This document shows positions 12,482 through 12,513 of a DNA stretch of 12,513 nt, in pieces; the first letter of the stretch is position 1, and every line of letters begins with the position of its first letter. Origin of the DNA: an uncultured Clostridia bacterium (GTDB lineage Bacteria > Bacillota > Clostridia > Christensenellales > Borkfalkiaceae); the NCBI GenBank assembly GCA_959605945.1, contig CAUHGY010000053.1, forward strand, positions 1-12,513, given 5' to 3'. A program made the position numbers and the translations under genes. The notes beneath the pieces are model-generated. The model saw nothing but the letters and a program-made list of their open reading frames with translations, was not told the origin of the DNA and did no database searches.

Positions 12482-12513
12482 TGGTATAAGTCAATAATAC
12501 GCATATTGTTTAA

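Overview
The window is chromosomal DNA from a Bacillota bacterium, most likely an uncultured member of class Clostridia. Three things point there. Most genes have strong AGGAGG-type ribosome binding sites. GTG serves as a start twice. The order rpmB (opposite strand) - asp23/yloU - fakA/yloV - recG matches the Bacillus/Clostridia rpmB-yloU-yloV-recG neighbourhood. No rRNA, tRNA, CRISPR, transposase or phage gene is visible. Species or genus cannot be named from this sequence.

Region 1 (1-2888, + strand) is a compact operon: rsmA, rdgB, a YfcE/MJ0936-type phosphodiesterase and cysK. The first three genes overlap by 4 nt (ATGA, then GTGA), and cysK follows after 12 nt. They cover ribosome maturation, nucleotide-pool cleaning, a metallophosphoesterase activity and cysteine synthesis. 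Region 2 (2889-3529) holds a repeat cluster, a possible small-RNA unit, a terminator and rpmB on the - strand. Region 3 (3530-8041) holds asp23, fakA (with its own GAAA-loop terminator), a gene-poor stretch of about 440 bp, and recG. A GNAT acetyltransferase follows at 8190-8720.

Region 4 (9001-10662) is the most interesting part. A helix-turn-helix regulator with four predicted membrane helices (- strand) is divergent from a DegV/FakB fatty-acid-binding protein (+ strand). A 25-bp palindrome lies between them and covers the best -35 candidate for degV. The regulator has a good sigma-A promoter that places its transcript start at the ATG, with no ribosome binding site, so its mRNA looks leaderless. 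FakA is encoded about 4.3 kb upstream, so both partners of a fatty acid kinase are present in the window.

Region 5 (10663-12513) has two back-to-back terminators, a small papain-like 'amidase domain' protein on the - strand, an AT-rich divergent control region, and a family 3 solute-binding lipoprotein. The lipoprotein gene has a perfect consensus promoter and ends in a 13-bp hairpin. Its permease and ATPase are not in the window.

Most of the window is ordinary housekeeping DNA. The points worth following are the regulator-DegV module, the non-coding stretch between cysK and rpmB, the fakA-recG gap, and a His-to-Gln change in the RecG DExH box.
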